A DNA stretch of 16,370 nt from Microscillaceae bacterium (lineage in GTDB: Bacteria > Bacteroidota > Bacteroidia > Cytophagales > Microscillaceae): positions 1 through 16,370 of the forward strand of contig DMXI01000369.1 of assembly GCA_003483885.1 (NCBI GenBank), in the 5' to 3' direction. Below are positions 8,710 to 16,197 of this stretch, in pieces; positions within the stretch are counted from its first letter, which is position 1; each line of letters starts with the position of its first letter. The notes beneath the pieces are model-generated. The model ran no database searches and was not told the origin of the DNA. It saw nothing but the letters and a program-made list of their open reading frames with translations. A program made the position numbers and the translations under genes.

Positions 8710-9624
8710 ATGCCAACGATGATTACGGAAGATCAAATTGAGCAAGCCCTTGACTGCTTAAAAAAAGAAGAGTTTGTTACTTATTTTGAATTGATGGATG
8801 ATATTACTTTGCCCGTCAAGGTTGAGGAGGAATACCAGCAACTTAAAAATTGGTACATCAAAAATAGTAAGCCGAACATACAACAGCTTTTGATAAAGTT
8901 TATGGAAAAGATGAAGAAGCCTAAGCGAAATCCATTCATAATTTTGCTGACATTGGCAATAATAGTAGGAGGTGGTTTGGCTGGAAAGTATTTTACAACA
9001 CCTGGAGATACACCAAGTGGGGACACACTTAAATCTAACCTAATAAATATTCGGGGATATTTTGTGGATGCTGCTACCAGCAAACGAGTTACCAAACAGG
9101 GAACAGTTTTTATCAAAGGGCAAACTAGCACCAAGACTTTGGTCAATGGAGAAGGCGGATTTACGCTCAGACAAGTAAGATGGAAAAAAGGTGCTGCTTT
9201 GGAGTATGTATTGGAGTTAAAAGGAGATAAGCCCCGCCGCTACCCTGTTTACTTAAATAAAACACAATTATACGATGGGGTATATGAAGTGGAAGAAGTA
9301 GTAATAGAGCTGTTAACAGATGTACCCACTATAGAGCCTGACCCAAATCCTAAACCTGCCCCACAGCCTCATCCCAAACCCATACCTGTGGTGAAAACGC
9401 ACACCATTAAAATCTTGGTAGACTCAAAGTTTTATAACGGCTTTGAAGTAAAAGTAAATGGACAAGTGCCAGAGATGGTAAAAGATGACCTTTTTTACAA
9501 AGTGATTAGAATACCTACCTCTATCAATGCCAAGATAGATGTATATGCTACCAATGGCAAAAGTGCCTGTTCGAAGACTATAAGCATTGACCAAGATACT
9601 ACATTAGAATTTATTAATTGTTAA
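8710..9624 (+). CDS. Single-pass inner-membrane protein with periplasmic beta-sandwich domains
   Basis: The protein has 304 residues. Residues 1-70 are a short helical, soluble domain ending in a basic patch (KMKKPKRN). A transmembrane helix at about 75-92 follows, so the N-terminus is cytoplasmic by the positive-inside rule. Residues 111-202 contain GYFVDAATSKRV and a later GEGGFTLR, which recalls carboxypeptidase-regulatory-like beta-sandwich domains of Bacteroidota envelope proteins. A proline-rich linker (206-226, P-x-P repeats) leads to a second small beta domain (230-304) that ends in Cys. The N-terminal helices resemble in size the small adaptor domains placed before effectors in Bacteroidota, but I cannot assign one. 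It is first in the plus-strand operon; its TAA overlaps the ATG of the next gene (TAATG at 9622-9626), so translation is probably coupled. It is a plausible physical link between cytosolic SrfBC and the periplasmic A and B proteins (inference). The ATG at 8710 begins the longest frame with a sensible start. Confidence 0.8.
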   Translation: MPTMITEDQIEQALDCLKKEEFVTYFELMDDITLPVKVEEEYQQLKNWYIKNSKPNIQQLLIKFMEKMKKPKRNPFIILLTLAIIVGGGLAGKYFTTPGDTPSGDTLKSNLINIRGYFVDAATSKRVTKQGTVFIKGQTSTKTLVNGEGGFTLRQVRWKKGAALEYVLELKGDKPRRYPVYLNKTQLYDGVYEVEEVVIELLTDVPTIEPDPNPKPAPQPHPKPIPVVKTHTIKILVDSKFYNGFEVKVNGQVPEMVKDDLFYKVIRIPTSINAKIDVYATNGKSACSKTISIDQDTTLEFINC

Positions 9625-10589
9625 TGATGAAATACTTACTAATCCTTTTACTAATTATAAGTAGCTATTGGGTGAGTCTGGCCCAAAGCAAGACCAAAAT
9701 GGTCATCTGGAAGTTCGAGTTGCGAGATGGCATTACGAATGAGGATATTCAGATGTACATCAGAAGAAATACCAAGATAAATCTAAGTAAATGTCAAAAT
9801 TATGAATTGATGTATGTAGAAGAATGGTTAAGAAGCAATAGAGTTGGATTTAGAATTACCAATGTTTTGGCCGTTGCCAAGAGCATTCGTCAAGTAATAA
9901 AAGGTTTAAGGATACCCACAGATAAAGAACAGGAGATCATAGATAAAATGGTTGCTAATAACTATCACGTTGCGGTTATCGGAGATGTCTCAGATAACAC
10001 AAATAATAAAGAGTATAATGTTTTCTATGATTTTGTCAATTTGAGAGCCTTTTCAAATCTTAATCCTGATGATGGAGGGAAAAATCTGCCTAGTTTTTAC
10101 ATAGTTTTTGCCAAAAATGAAATGAGTAATATCAAAGCAATTCAGAAAAAAATTAGGAAAAGATTAGATGAAGAAATTAAATGCCTGCCTTATCAACCAA
10201 AGGTTAAAGATGATTTTAAACAGTTTGATAATCAATTTGATGTCTCTCCACTTGACAAACAGGATTTGGATGAACGGGTAAGAGAGGATTGGAAATACTT
10301 TGAGAAAGGTAATACCCTAGCACCAGTACCTGCAATGTATAAACCTTATTATCTGTCCGAAAAAATTAATTACTTCCAACATAAGTTCATTTTATTGGCA
10401 CAAAGCGGAGTGAAAACTCCTCAAATTATTCAGAAAATGATCAAGACATTGAAAGCACTGGTGAAGGATTCCCAAGAACTGAAACAACGCTTAAGCGAGA
10501 GTAGCCAGTATGCAAATTATATTAATCAAATTTCAAGGCGTATCATTACTTATAGGACTTATATTCAACAACTAAGAAAGGTTCATTAA
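9624..10589 (+). CDS. Secreted family A protein, copy A1 (possible CsgG/LpoB-like fold)
   Basis: The start is placed at the ATG at 9624, which overlaps the upstream stop; a second ATG follows at once, and an in-frame TTG at 9618 is less likely. The product has 321 residues. A Sec signal peptide (hydrophobic residues about 3-19) likely cleaves after SLA, leaving QSK. The next part alternates like CsgG/LpoB/FlgO proteins: strand MVIWKFEL (26-33), a helix, strand ELMYVEEW (61-68), a helix, then YHVAVIGDV (114-122) and YNVFYDFVNL (131-140), and a closing amphipathic helix. This fold is inferred from pattern, not proven. A helical C-terminal half (about 205-321) is shared with A2 and the broken A4. 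Cys57 and Cys187 are conserved in A2, suggesting a disulfide. It is probably a soluble periplasmic protein. It lies 11 bases before A2, to which it is clearly but distantly related. Function unknown. Confidence 0.8.
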   Translation: MMKYLLILLLIISSYWVSLAQSKTKMVIWKFELRDGITNEDIQMYIRRNTKINLSKCQNYELMYVEEWLRSNRVGFRITNVLAVAKSIRQVIKGLRIPTDKEQEIIDKMVANNYHVAVIGDVSDNTNNKEYNVFYDFVNLRAFSNLNPDDGGKNLPSFYIVFAKNEMSNIKAIQKKIRKRLDEEIKCLPYQPKVKDDFKQFDNQFDVSPLDKQDLDERVREDWKYFEKGNTLAPVPAMYKPYYLSEKINYFQHKFILLAQSGVKTPQIIQKMIKTLKALVKDSQELKQRLSESSQYANYINQISRRIITYRTYIQQLRKVH

Positions 10590-10600
10590 AAATTCATCAT

Positions 10601-11524
10601 ATGAAAAACTGGATATTGGCTTTGTTAATCATTTGTTTCTGTCAGTTAGGCTATACTCAAACCCTTGGGGTGTTTTGGGATTTTGCGGTGGCGGGAAGCA
10701 TAGATTACAAAACCCAACGAGACTTGGCGGGAGCTTTGATCAGCCAGGTGAGCAAGTGTGAAGATTATGCCTTTAAATATGTAAACTCAGTGGAACGTAG
10801 CCCAAGCCGTATCAGCGAGATCAGGGATATTTTATTAGATCTCAGGAAGGTGTATGACGCCCCCAAACGCACTTCTAAAAAGTTACTTAAGCAAGTCGCA
10901 AATTTTGGCAAAAAGCATCAATGCAAGGTAGCCGTGGTAGGGAAGGTGACTTATGATAGAACCAAAAGAAATACTGACAATGCCTACAAAATTTACTTTG
11001 CCTTTATTGATATGGCCACCCTGACACACATTCATTCAGACTTACTTTTTTTCAGTCAAGAACAAGTAAAGAATATCAGCTATGTAGAGGAAGACTTTGC
11101 CCTAAGCCTGAAGAAGCTTTGCCCCAACATTGTGGTACCCAAAGTCAAAAAAATTGACCCTGGCCAACTGACTAACAAAGAAATAGAAGAAGTAAACCAA
11201 CAAATGCGCAAAGTGGCAGCTCAAGAATGGCGGTACCTGGATGCAGGTGAGGTGAGAGTAGACATTCCTGAGATGTTTCAACAATATTATTACCAAGAGA
11301 AAATTATTTATTTCAACAACGGAGGAAATGAACTGCTCAAAAGCGAGGTAAGGTCTCCTCAATTGACCAAAAAAATCATCAAGGTTTTGAGAATATTAAT
11401 TAAAACCACTAACTATTTGATGACTATCTTAGATAATCGAGGAAAAAATACCCAAGACCTCCGAAGAAATATATCATTTTACGAAGAATTTATTGGCAAA
11501 TTAAACTCACTCCGTAGAGAATAA
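10601..11524 (+). CDS. Secreted family A protein, copy A2
   Basis: This is a 307-residue paralogue of A1. The signal peptide spans about residues 1-20 with cleavage near GYTQ. Shared landmarks are VFWDFAV (24-30, like VIWKFEL in A1), SKCEDYAFKYV (51-61, like SKCQNYELMYV), VAVVGKVTYD (110-119, like VAVIGDV), a Tyr/Phe-rich strand IYFAFIDM (131-138), and a C-terminal half with EWRYLDAGE and a YYYQEKI stretch. Cys53 and Cys174 match the A1 cysteines. The strand order again suggests a CsgG/LpoB-like fold (inference). The gene is 5 bases from lipoprotein B1, so A2 and B1 form an intact A-B pair of the kind repeated downstream. No membrane anchor other than the signal peptide is seen; it probably acts in the periplasm. 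Confidence 0.8.
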   Translation: MKNWILALLIICFCQLGYTQTLGVFWDFAVAGSIDYKTQRDLAGALISQVSKCEDYAFKYVNSVERSPSRISEIRDILLDLRKVYDAPKRTSKKLLKQVANFGKKHQCKVAVVGKVTYDRTKRNTDNAYKIYFAFIDMATLTHIHSDLLFFSQEQVKNISYVEEDFALSLKKLCPNIVVPKVKKIDPGQLTNKEIEEVNQQMRKVAAQEWRYLDAGEVRVDIPEMFQQYYYQEKIIYFNNGGNELLKSEVRSPQLTKKIIKVLRILIKTTNYLMTILDNRGKNTQDLRRNISFYEEFIGKLNSLRRE

Positions 11525-11529
11525 ATCCT

Positions 11530-12474
11530 ATGAAACAATTCTATCCTTTCTTAATTGCATTATGCCTTTGTTCGTTGGTAGGCTGTAAGAGTTTTAAGCC
11601 AAATAAAAACGATGGAGCAATTGGTGCCCGTAAAGAACAAAAACGAAGTTTAGAAAAGGCAGGTGATAAGGCTGATGTCTTAGATAAAAGATTAAGGCTG
11701 GCTGAACATCAGGTAGTTATGATGGAAAAAGATTTTAGAAATTATATCAAAGAGTTTCCGAACAGTGCACTTGCTACCTATGACTCTGTTATCATAAAAC
11801 TGAAACAAAACTATCAGGAATTGGAGAAAAAGCTCCAGGAACTGAGGCAACAATATAAGAATTTACAGCAAAAATGGAAGGATGGCTTCGTAGTAAATAC
11901 CCAAAAGTTGAATACTCAAGTGCTTACGATGAATGGGTTAGTAGACGATTATATAACAAAGGTTAAAGCCAACTATGGAGACTATCTGAAAGAAAAAAAC
12001 TCGACAGTAGATATTCATCTTCCTGCTGATATTTTCTTTGGTCCTGGCGAGTTTAGGGTAAATTATTATGATAAGAAGAAAAGGGTAGAGAAATACCTAC
12101 AAAAAGTAAGACAATTACGTAATCGGGAGCGGTTTAAAAATTTACGAGATGACCAGCTCTATTTAAAGGTAATAGCGATTGGTTATACTGATGGACATCC
12201 CATCCATCAGTCGCGGGCCAAAATATCTCAGGCTTGTGGCCTGCCATTTAATACTTCCCATCAGGAATTGAATCAATGCCTGTCAAAGTTAAGAGCCAAG
12301 GCAGTGGCACGTTTTGTCTTAGCTAAATTTAGCGGTTATAGAGTAACCAAATATGTGGACGGAAAAGGGGATGAAGAGGCGAAGGGCGATACCTCTGACA
12401 ATCCTAAACTAAGGAAAGTAGACGTTTCGTTTCGCTTATCTAAGATTCCATTCGCTAAATTGCCTAAAAATTAA
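11530..12474 (+). CDS. OmpA-like outer-membrane lipoprotein, family B copy B1
   Basis: The protein has 314 residues. A lipoprotein signal ends in lipobox SLVGC, so Cys19 would be lipidated. Residues about 35-118 form a charged heptad-like helical region, probably a coiled coil. After a conserved segment (GFVVNTQKLNTQV, 119-131), residues 160-303 form a diverged OmpA/MotB-type peptidoglycan-binding domain: GYTDG (218-222) for the GHTD motif, LSKLRAKAV (251-259) for LSxxRAxxV, and NPKLRKVDVSF (291-301) for the final strand. Asp221 and Arg255 correspond to the residues that bind diaminopimelate in OmpA. Between the two motifs is an insertion of about 20 extra residues carrying Cys236 and Cys250. 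The residue after the lipid Cys is Lys with no acidic surface-export signal, so it probably faces the periplasm and ties the outer membrane to peptidoglycan. It has the same architecture as B2 and B3. Confidence 0.85.
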   Translation: MKQFYPFLIALCLCSLVGCKSFKPNKNDGAIGARKEQKRSLEKAGDKADVLDKRLRLAEHQVVMMEKDFRNYIKEFPNSALATYDSVIIKLKQNYQELEKKLQELRQQYKNLQQKWKDGFVVNTQKLNTQVLTMNGLVDDYITKVKANYGDYLKEKNSTVDIHLPADIFFGPGEFRVNYYDKKKRVEKYLQKVRQLRNRERFKNLRDDQLYLKVIAIGYTDGHPIHQSRAKISQACGLPFNTSHQELNQCLSKLRAKAVARFVLAKFSGYRVTKYVDGKGDEEAKGDTSDNPKLRKVDVSFRLSKIPFAKLPKN

Positions 12475-12497
12475 ATTAGTAAGTATGCAGGATATTA

Positions 12498-12742
12498 GGC
12501 ACAGTCACACCAAAGTTGCTTTGAGGTTTTACTGTGGCATATGTGACTAATAAAGCTATTCAGGAGACCTTCAATAGGACTTTGGTGAGTCAACTTGGCA
12601 AATGTGCGAATTATGAAATGAGTCCAATGCAAAAGCCAACGACTGAGTAACTCAAGCAAAGATAGGCGCTAACCGAGTAGATTGATGATCGGGAGAAATA
12701 TAGGGTTTTGTAGATAAACTAAACAAGCTTATAACAAAATGA
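12498..12742 (+). pseudogene. Internally deleted remnant of a family A gene (A3)
   Basis: The B1-B2 gap encodes a fragment of family A. In the frame at 12498-12650 the translation contains a stop, then GFTVAYVTNK, then LVSQLGKCANYEM. This matches VFWDFAVAGS and LISQVSKCEDYAF of A2, including the conserved Cys. The stop TGA at 12522 sits where A1 and A2 have Trp, as expected from TGG to TGA. The frame ends at TAA 12648. About 60 bases later another frame reads DKLNKLITK and stops with TGA at 12740-12742, overlapping the ATG of B2; this resembles the C-terminal end of A2 (GKLNSLRRE). The middle (roughly 700 bases) is missing, and no signal peptide is left. The N-terminal match is convincing; the C-terminal match is short. 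Confidence 0.7.
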
Positions 12743-13680
12743 AACGCCTCAAGATTACTTATGTTTCTTTATCGATACTGGGCTTATTTGTACTATTCGG
12801 TTGCAAAACGACCAAGCTAGCCAACAATAAGTCATTCTTAAATGCCCATCGGTTGCAAAAAAAAGAGCTGGATAAAATAGCCCGTACCAATCAGGGAATG
12901 GGCCAACGCCTGGCCCTCACCCACCGACAGGTGACCTTGATGGAGCAAGAGGCTTTAGATTACATCAATGGGCACCCAAACAGCGTATGGGCATCGTTTG
13001 ATACCATCACCCGCCAATTGAGAACGCGATACCAACGCTTGGCCGATGCCTATGATTCGCTGAAGCAACAACACCAAAAATTATCAAAGCAACTCAATCA
13101 AGGGTTTGTGGTAAATACTCGAGGACTGGAAGAGCGAGTGTCTAAGATGGATCAAACGGTGGATGCTTACGTGGCTCAGGTAAAAAAAAATTATACGACT
13201 TATTTAAAACAAGAGAAGTTTACCCAGGAGGCAACTTTCTCCACCGATGCTTTCTTTGTGTCAGGAGCTTTTCAGATTACCCGCAAACGTGACCCAGATG
13301 TGTTGAGAGAATTGGTAGCAAAAATGAGAAAACTTAGAAAAGACGCACGGTTTGAAGGGTATAAGGACGAGGATATTTCGCTCATTATTAAAGTTACAGG
13401 GTATACGGATGGTAGCCCTATCCGGGCTTCAAGGTTGAGGATTGCTCAAGCTTGTAACATGCCTGCGAACAGTCCTCAAAAGGACTTGAACCAGTGTTTG
13501 TCCAAGTTGCGAGCCCAGGCCATATGCCAGATCATAGCCAAGTATTTTACCAATTATAATGTCATCCGAACCGTAGTGGGCAAGGGCAGTGTATTGGCTA
13601 GAGGCAATACAGCCAATAACCCCAAACTACGCAAAGTAGATGTATCCCTATTTATAACGGTAAACAAGACCAAGCGATGA
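12739..13680 (+). CDS. OmpA-like outer-membrane lipoprotein, family B copy B2
   Basis: This is a 313-residue paralogue of B1 with the same plan. Lipobox VLFGC puts the lipid on Cys22. Residues about 35-120 are a Gln-, Lys- and Arg-rich coiled coil. GFVVNTRGLEERV follows at 122-134, and residues about 165-307 are the OmpA-like domain. GYTDG is at 221-225 (Asp224) and LSKLRAQAI at 254-262 (Arg258). NPKLRKVDVS at 294-303 is nearly identical to B1. The insertion between the two binding motifs again carries two cysteines (239 and 253), which supports a disulfide within it. It is preceded by the A3 remnant, whose residual stop overlaps this ATG, and followed 32 bases later by the broken A4 gene, so B2 has lost an intact A partner on both sides. 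The intact frame and conserved motifs indicate it is still under selection. It is probably anchored in the outer membrane and binds peptidoglycan. Confidence 0.85.
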   Translation: MKRLKITYVSLSILGLFVLFGCKTTKLANNKSFLNAHRLQKKELDKIARTNQGMGQRLALTHRQVTLMEQEALDYINGHPNSVWASFDTITRQLRTRYQRLADAYDSLKQQHQKLSKQLNQGFVVNTRGLEERVSKMDQTVDAYVAQVKKNYTTYLKQEKFTQEATFSTDAFFVSGAFQITRKRDPDVLRELVAKMRKLRKDARFEGYKDEDISLIIKVTGYTDGSPIRASRLRIAQACNMPANSPQKDLNQCLSKLRAQAICQIIAKYFTNYNVIRTVVGKGSVLARGNTANNPKLRKVDVSLFITVNKTKR

Positions 13681-13712
13681 GGGTTACATCGTTTAACCAA
13701 AACTCATACAAA

Positions 13713-14695
13713 ATGAAAAATAGCTTTTTTTACTTCTAATACTTGCTCAAGGGGCTTTTGCTCAATCAAAGCCAATGGAAAAGATGAAGGTAGTCGTGTG
13801 GAAGTTTGAGTTAGGAGAGGGAATCAACAATCCAAATGTGTAAAACAATATTCGGAAAGTAATAAAGTTATTGATAGGAGAGTGTCCAGCTTATGAAGTA
13901 ATGTATGCCGAGCAATGGCTTAACATCAACAAAGTAGGATACAAGCCCACCAACATCCATGCCGTGGAGAGACAGATACAAGTGATTTTGGATCCAGAGA
14001 GGAGCAAAGTACACAATGAAATTACTGCTAAAGACAAAGAAATTGCCCAAAAAGTGAGTGAGACCCTTAAATACGAATTTCAGATTGCGGTCATTGGAAA
14101 AATTAATTTTCTGACCACAGAAAACGAAGACGAAGTGGACTATACTTTTTTGAACTTACATACAATGTCTAATCGAATGCCGGGAGAGGGACGTAATTTG
14201 CCAGATGATTATGTGTCTATAAAGAATCAAAAAATTAAGGGTAAAAAATGGATAGAAAAGGTATTCAGAAAAGAATTTAAAGAAAAAAAACTTTGTGATC
14301 TCTCTAAAGAAATCAAGCGATTCAAAAAGCAAAATATCAATAAAACCAGCGTATTTAGTCGTCAAGACAGTATAAATATTAGACTGATGGCACGTAAAAG
14401 TTGGTATTCCACAAAAAGAATGAGGATTACCAATATCAAACAGGGACTTGAGGCATTTTATATCAAAGAGAAATTGAGCGTTTTTGAGCGACAAATTCAG
14501 GTACTTCTCAAAAATGAGAGTATTGATAACCCTTTGGCTAGAGACAAGCTTACTTGGGGGTTTAATGAATTGGAGAAGTTGTATCATCAAAAAATTAATT
14601 CGGGGTAGTTTAAATTTAACCCAATGGAGGTAAAAGCAATCAACCAAAGAATTAAGTTTTGCCAGAAAGCCGTTCAGCAAATCAATAAAAAATGA
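13713..14695 (+). pseudogene. Broken family A gene (A4) with one frameshift and two nonsense codons
   Basis: From ATG 13713 the frame stops after 8 codons. Adding one T to the T7 run at 13725-13731 would give MKNSFFLLLILAQGAFAQSK, a good signal peptide that joins the downstream frame. That frame reads VVVWKFELGEGI (A1: MVIWKFELRDGI) and meets TAA at 13841, where the A1 alignment has Gln (CAA to TAA). It continues with ECPAYEVMYAEQW, IAVIGKINF, KKLC and the C-terminal helical half. It meets TAG at 14606, but beyond this the same frame encodes AINQRIKFCQKAVQQINKK and ends at TGA 14693-14695, overlapping the ATG of B3 and matching the ends of A1 and A2. Repaired, the protein would have about 327 residues, like A1. 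An internal frame 13871-14608 (245 residues, TTG start) lacks a signal peptide and is unlikely to work as a secreted protein. Sequencing error at the T run is possible, but it cannot explain all three lesions. Confidence 0.85.
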
Positions 14696-15720
14696 AAATA
14701 GTTGCGATACATTGTAATGCATATTTAATGATCTGGTATTTACTGGTATTGGGAGGTTTGGTGGGTTGCAAAGCTGGTCAGAAAAAGTCATCTGAATCAA
14801 GTAACGGAGGAAAAAGTAAGTCAGGGTCAAATGTATCTGTGCCTAGTAATGAACAAGCAGAAATCAATAGACTAGCAATAAAAGACGGCTTGTTAGAGGT
14901 TGGTAATGATTCCTTAAAAAAAGAAATTGCTCTAAGACGTTCAATTATTGAACGTAAAAAAAATAGGGCCAAACTTCTTGACACTTTGGCTATGCTCAAG
15001 GATTCCTTACTGACTTTGGAGGGAGGGGGCTGGGTACCTATGATGGAAGGCCTATTGCAACAATATTTACAAAGAAAAAGTCCAGGTAAAAGTGGTTATA
15101 ATGAGCAATTTCAACAATGGACAGACGCTCTGATTCAAGATTTGCCACGTTTATCTCATAAAGGTTTTATTCTAATGAGTCAAACCTTAACCAATCAAGT
15201 ATTTGCAATGAATCAAGTTGTAGATGATTATGTGAAACGGGTGAAAGAAAATGCATCGACTTATCTGAAACTACCACCTCCTGTAATGAAAGTTGAATCT
15301 TTGGAGGAAAGTATTTTTAGGTTCAATGAACCTAGGGTTACTCAGCGATCAGGAGTAAAGCGGATACAACAGCTAGTAGCTGAGGTGAAAAAGAGGATAA
15401 AAAAGTATTATAAGAATACTGAAATAGTGATTCAGGTAAAGGTGGTAGCCTATACTGATGGGAGTCCTATTAATAAATACCGCCGTAAATTGATTAAGAA
15501 TTTTGGATTGCCTCAAAATGCTTCAAATAAGTTACTAAAGCGTTGTTTGACTCAAACAAGGGCTGAGGAAGTATATCGTCTGATTGTCAAGCGTTTGCCG
15601 GGATACGTAATCTCGGGCACTTTGTCAGGAGAGGGAGATAGATTGGCAGAGGGTAGTCAGGCTTCGAACCCAAAGCTACAGAGGATAGATATTTACTTTA
15701 CGCTTTCAGTAGTTAAATGA
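14692..15720 (+). CDS. OmpA-like outer-membrane lipoprotein, family B copy B3
   Basis: The protein has 342 residues and is the most diverged B copy. Lipobox GLVGC puts the lipid on Cys26. A Ser/Gly/Lys-rich linker (30-55) precedes a helical region (about 55-110). This is followed by an extra segment and a helix containing NQVFAMNQVVDDYVKRVKEN (168-187), which aligns with the NTQVLTMNGLVDDYITKVK region of B1. The OmpA-like domain spans about 200-340: AYTDG (253-257, Asp256), CLTQTRAEEV (285-294, Arg290), GEGDRLAEG (313-321) and NPKLQRIDIYF (326-336). In the insertion between motifs the first cysteine of B1/B2 is Phe271, and only Cys285 remains, so the proposed disulfide is lost. The ATG at 14692 overlaps the residual stop of broken A4, and its own TGA overlaps the ATG of remnant A5 (15717-15720), consistent with ancestral translational coupling. 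It is probably anchored in the outer membrane and binds peptidoglycan. Confidence 0.83.
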   Translation: MKIVAIHCNAYLMIWYLLVLGGLVGCKAGQKKSSESSNGGKSKSGSNVSVPSNEQAEINRLAIKDGLLEVGNDSLKKEIALRRSIIERKKNRAKLLDTLAMLKDSLLTLEGGGWVPMMEGLLQQYLQRKSPGKSGYNEQFQQWTDALIQDLPRLSHKGFILMSQTLTNQVFAMNQVVDDYVKRVKENASTYLKLPPPVMKVESLEESIFRFNEPRVTQRSGVKRIQQLVAEVKKRIKKYYKNTEIVIQVKVVAYTDGSPINKYRRKLIKNFGLPQNASNKLLKRCLTQTRAEEVYRLIVKRLPGYVISGTLSGEGDRLAEGSQASNPKLQRIDIYFTLSVVK

Positions 15721-16140
15721 GCCTGATATATTGGGCCAAGAAAAATAGCGTGTTGTTGCTCTTATTACTGGTACAGGTTGCTTTGCCACAATCTCAAAAG
15801 ACCAACAAAATCAAGTCTAGGGTATGGAAATTTAAGTAATTGGGGGAGTGACATAACCAAACTTGATGCAGGGATACGAGGAATGCTAGACCACTGTACC
15901 GAGTATGAAGTAATACAACTCAAAATCAAAGAAGTCGGGTATGGATGAGTAGAAATAGAGGCTTTGACTCGGCATATTTGGAAGTATTTAGAGGGAGAAA
16001 ACTAGGTTACGAATAATGATAAAACGAGCAAAACAATTTATAGTGATGATAGTAGCCTTGAGTAGATGTGCCTCGTGACCGTGATGACAGCTTTGATTCT
16101 AATGATGAGAAATACCAAACTTTTAAGCTAAAGTGTTGAT
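15717..16140 (+). pseudogene. Degraded remnant of a family A gene (A5)
   Basis: An ATG overlapping the stop of B3 begins a 40-residue frame with a signal-peptide-like core (SVLLLLLLVQVALPQSQ) and then RVWKFK before TAA 15837. RVWKFK matches VIWKFE of A1. After a frameshift, the frame from 15847 reads SDITKLDAGIRGMLDHCTEYEV, including the conserved Cys, then KEVGYG, a stop (15946), and VEIEALTRHIWKYLEG, which aligns with the region after VGF in A1 and VGY in A4. Beyond 16005 the signal fades; a short stretch at about 16065-16135 may correspond to the family's strand region but is weak. It carries multiple stops and frameshifts, is clearly non-functional, and is the most eroded copy except A3. 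The right boundary is approximate. Confidence 0.7.
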
Positions 16141-16197
16141 TATTTCTTCAGCCTTTATTTGGTTGAGAAGGTAAATTATAAGCGACAGTAACTTTGA

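Noticed and set aside
13871..14608. Independent 245-residue gene with TTG start
   Set aside because: Upstream sequence in the same frame continues the family A alignment through a nonsense codon to a signal peptide. The frame is better explained as the surviving part of a broken A4 gene.
14156..14830. Minus-strand open frame of 224 codons
   Set aside because: It lies opposite the 3' half of broken A4 and the start of B3, which both align with paralogues. Its Phe/Leu/Ile-rich translation is typical of an antisense frame of Lys-rich coding DNA.
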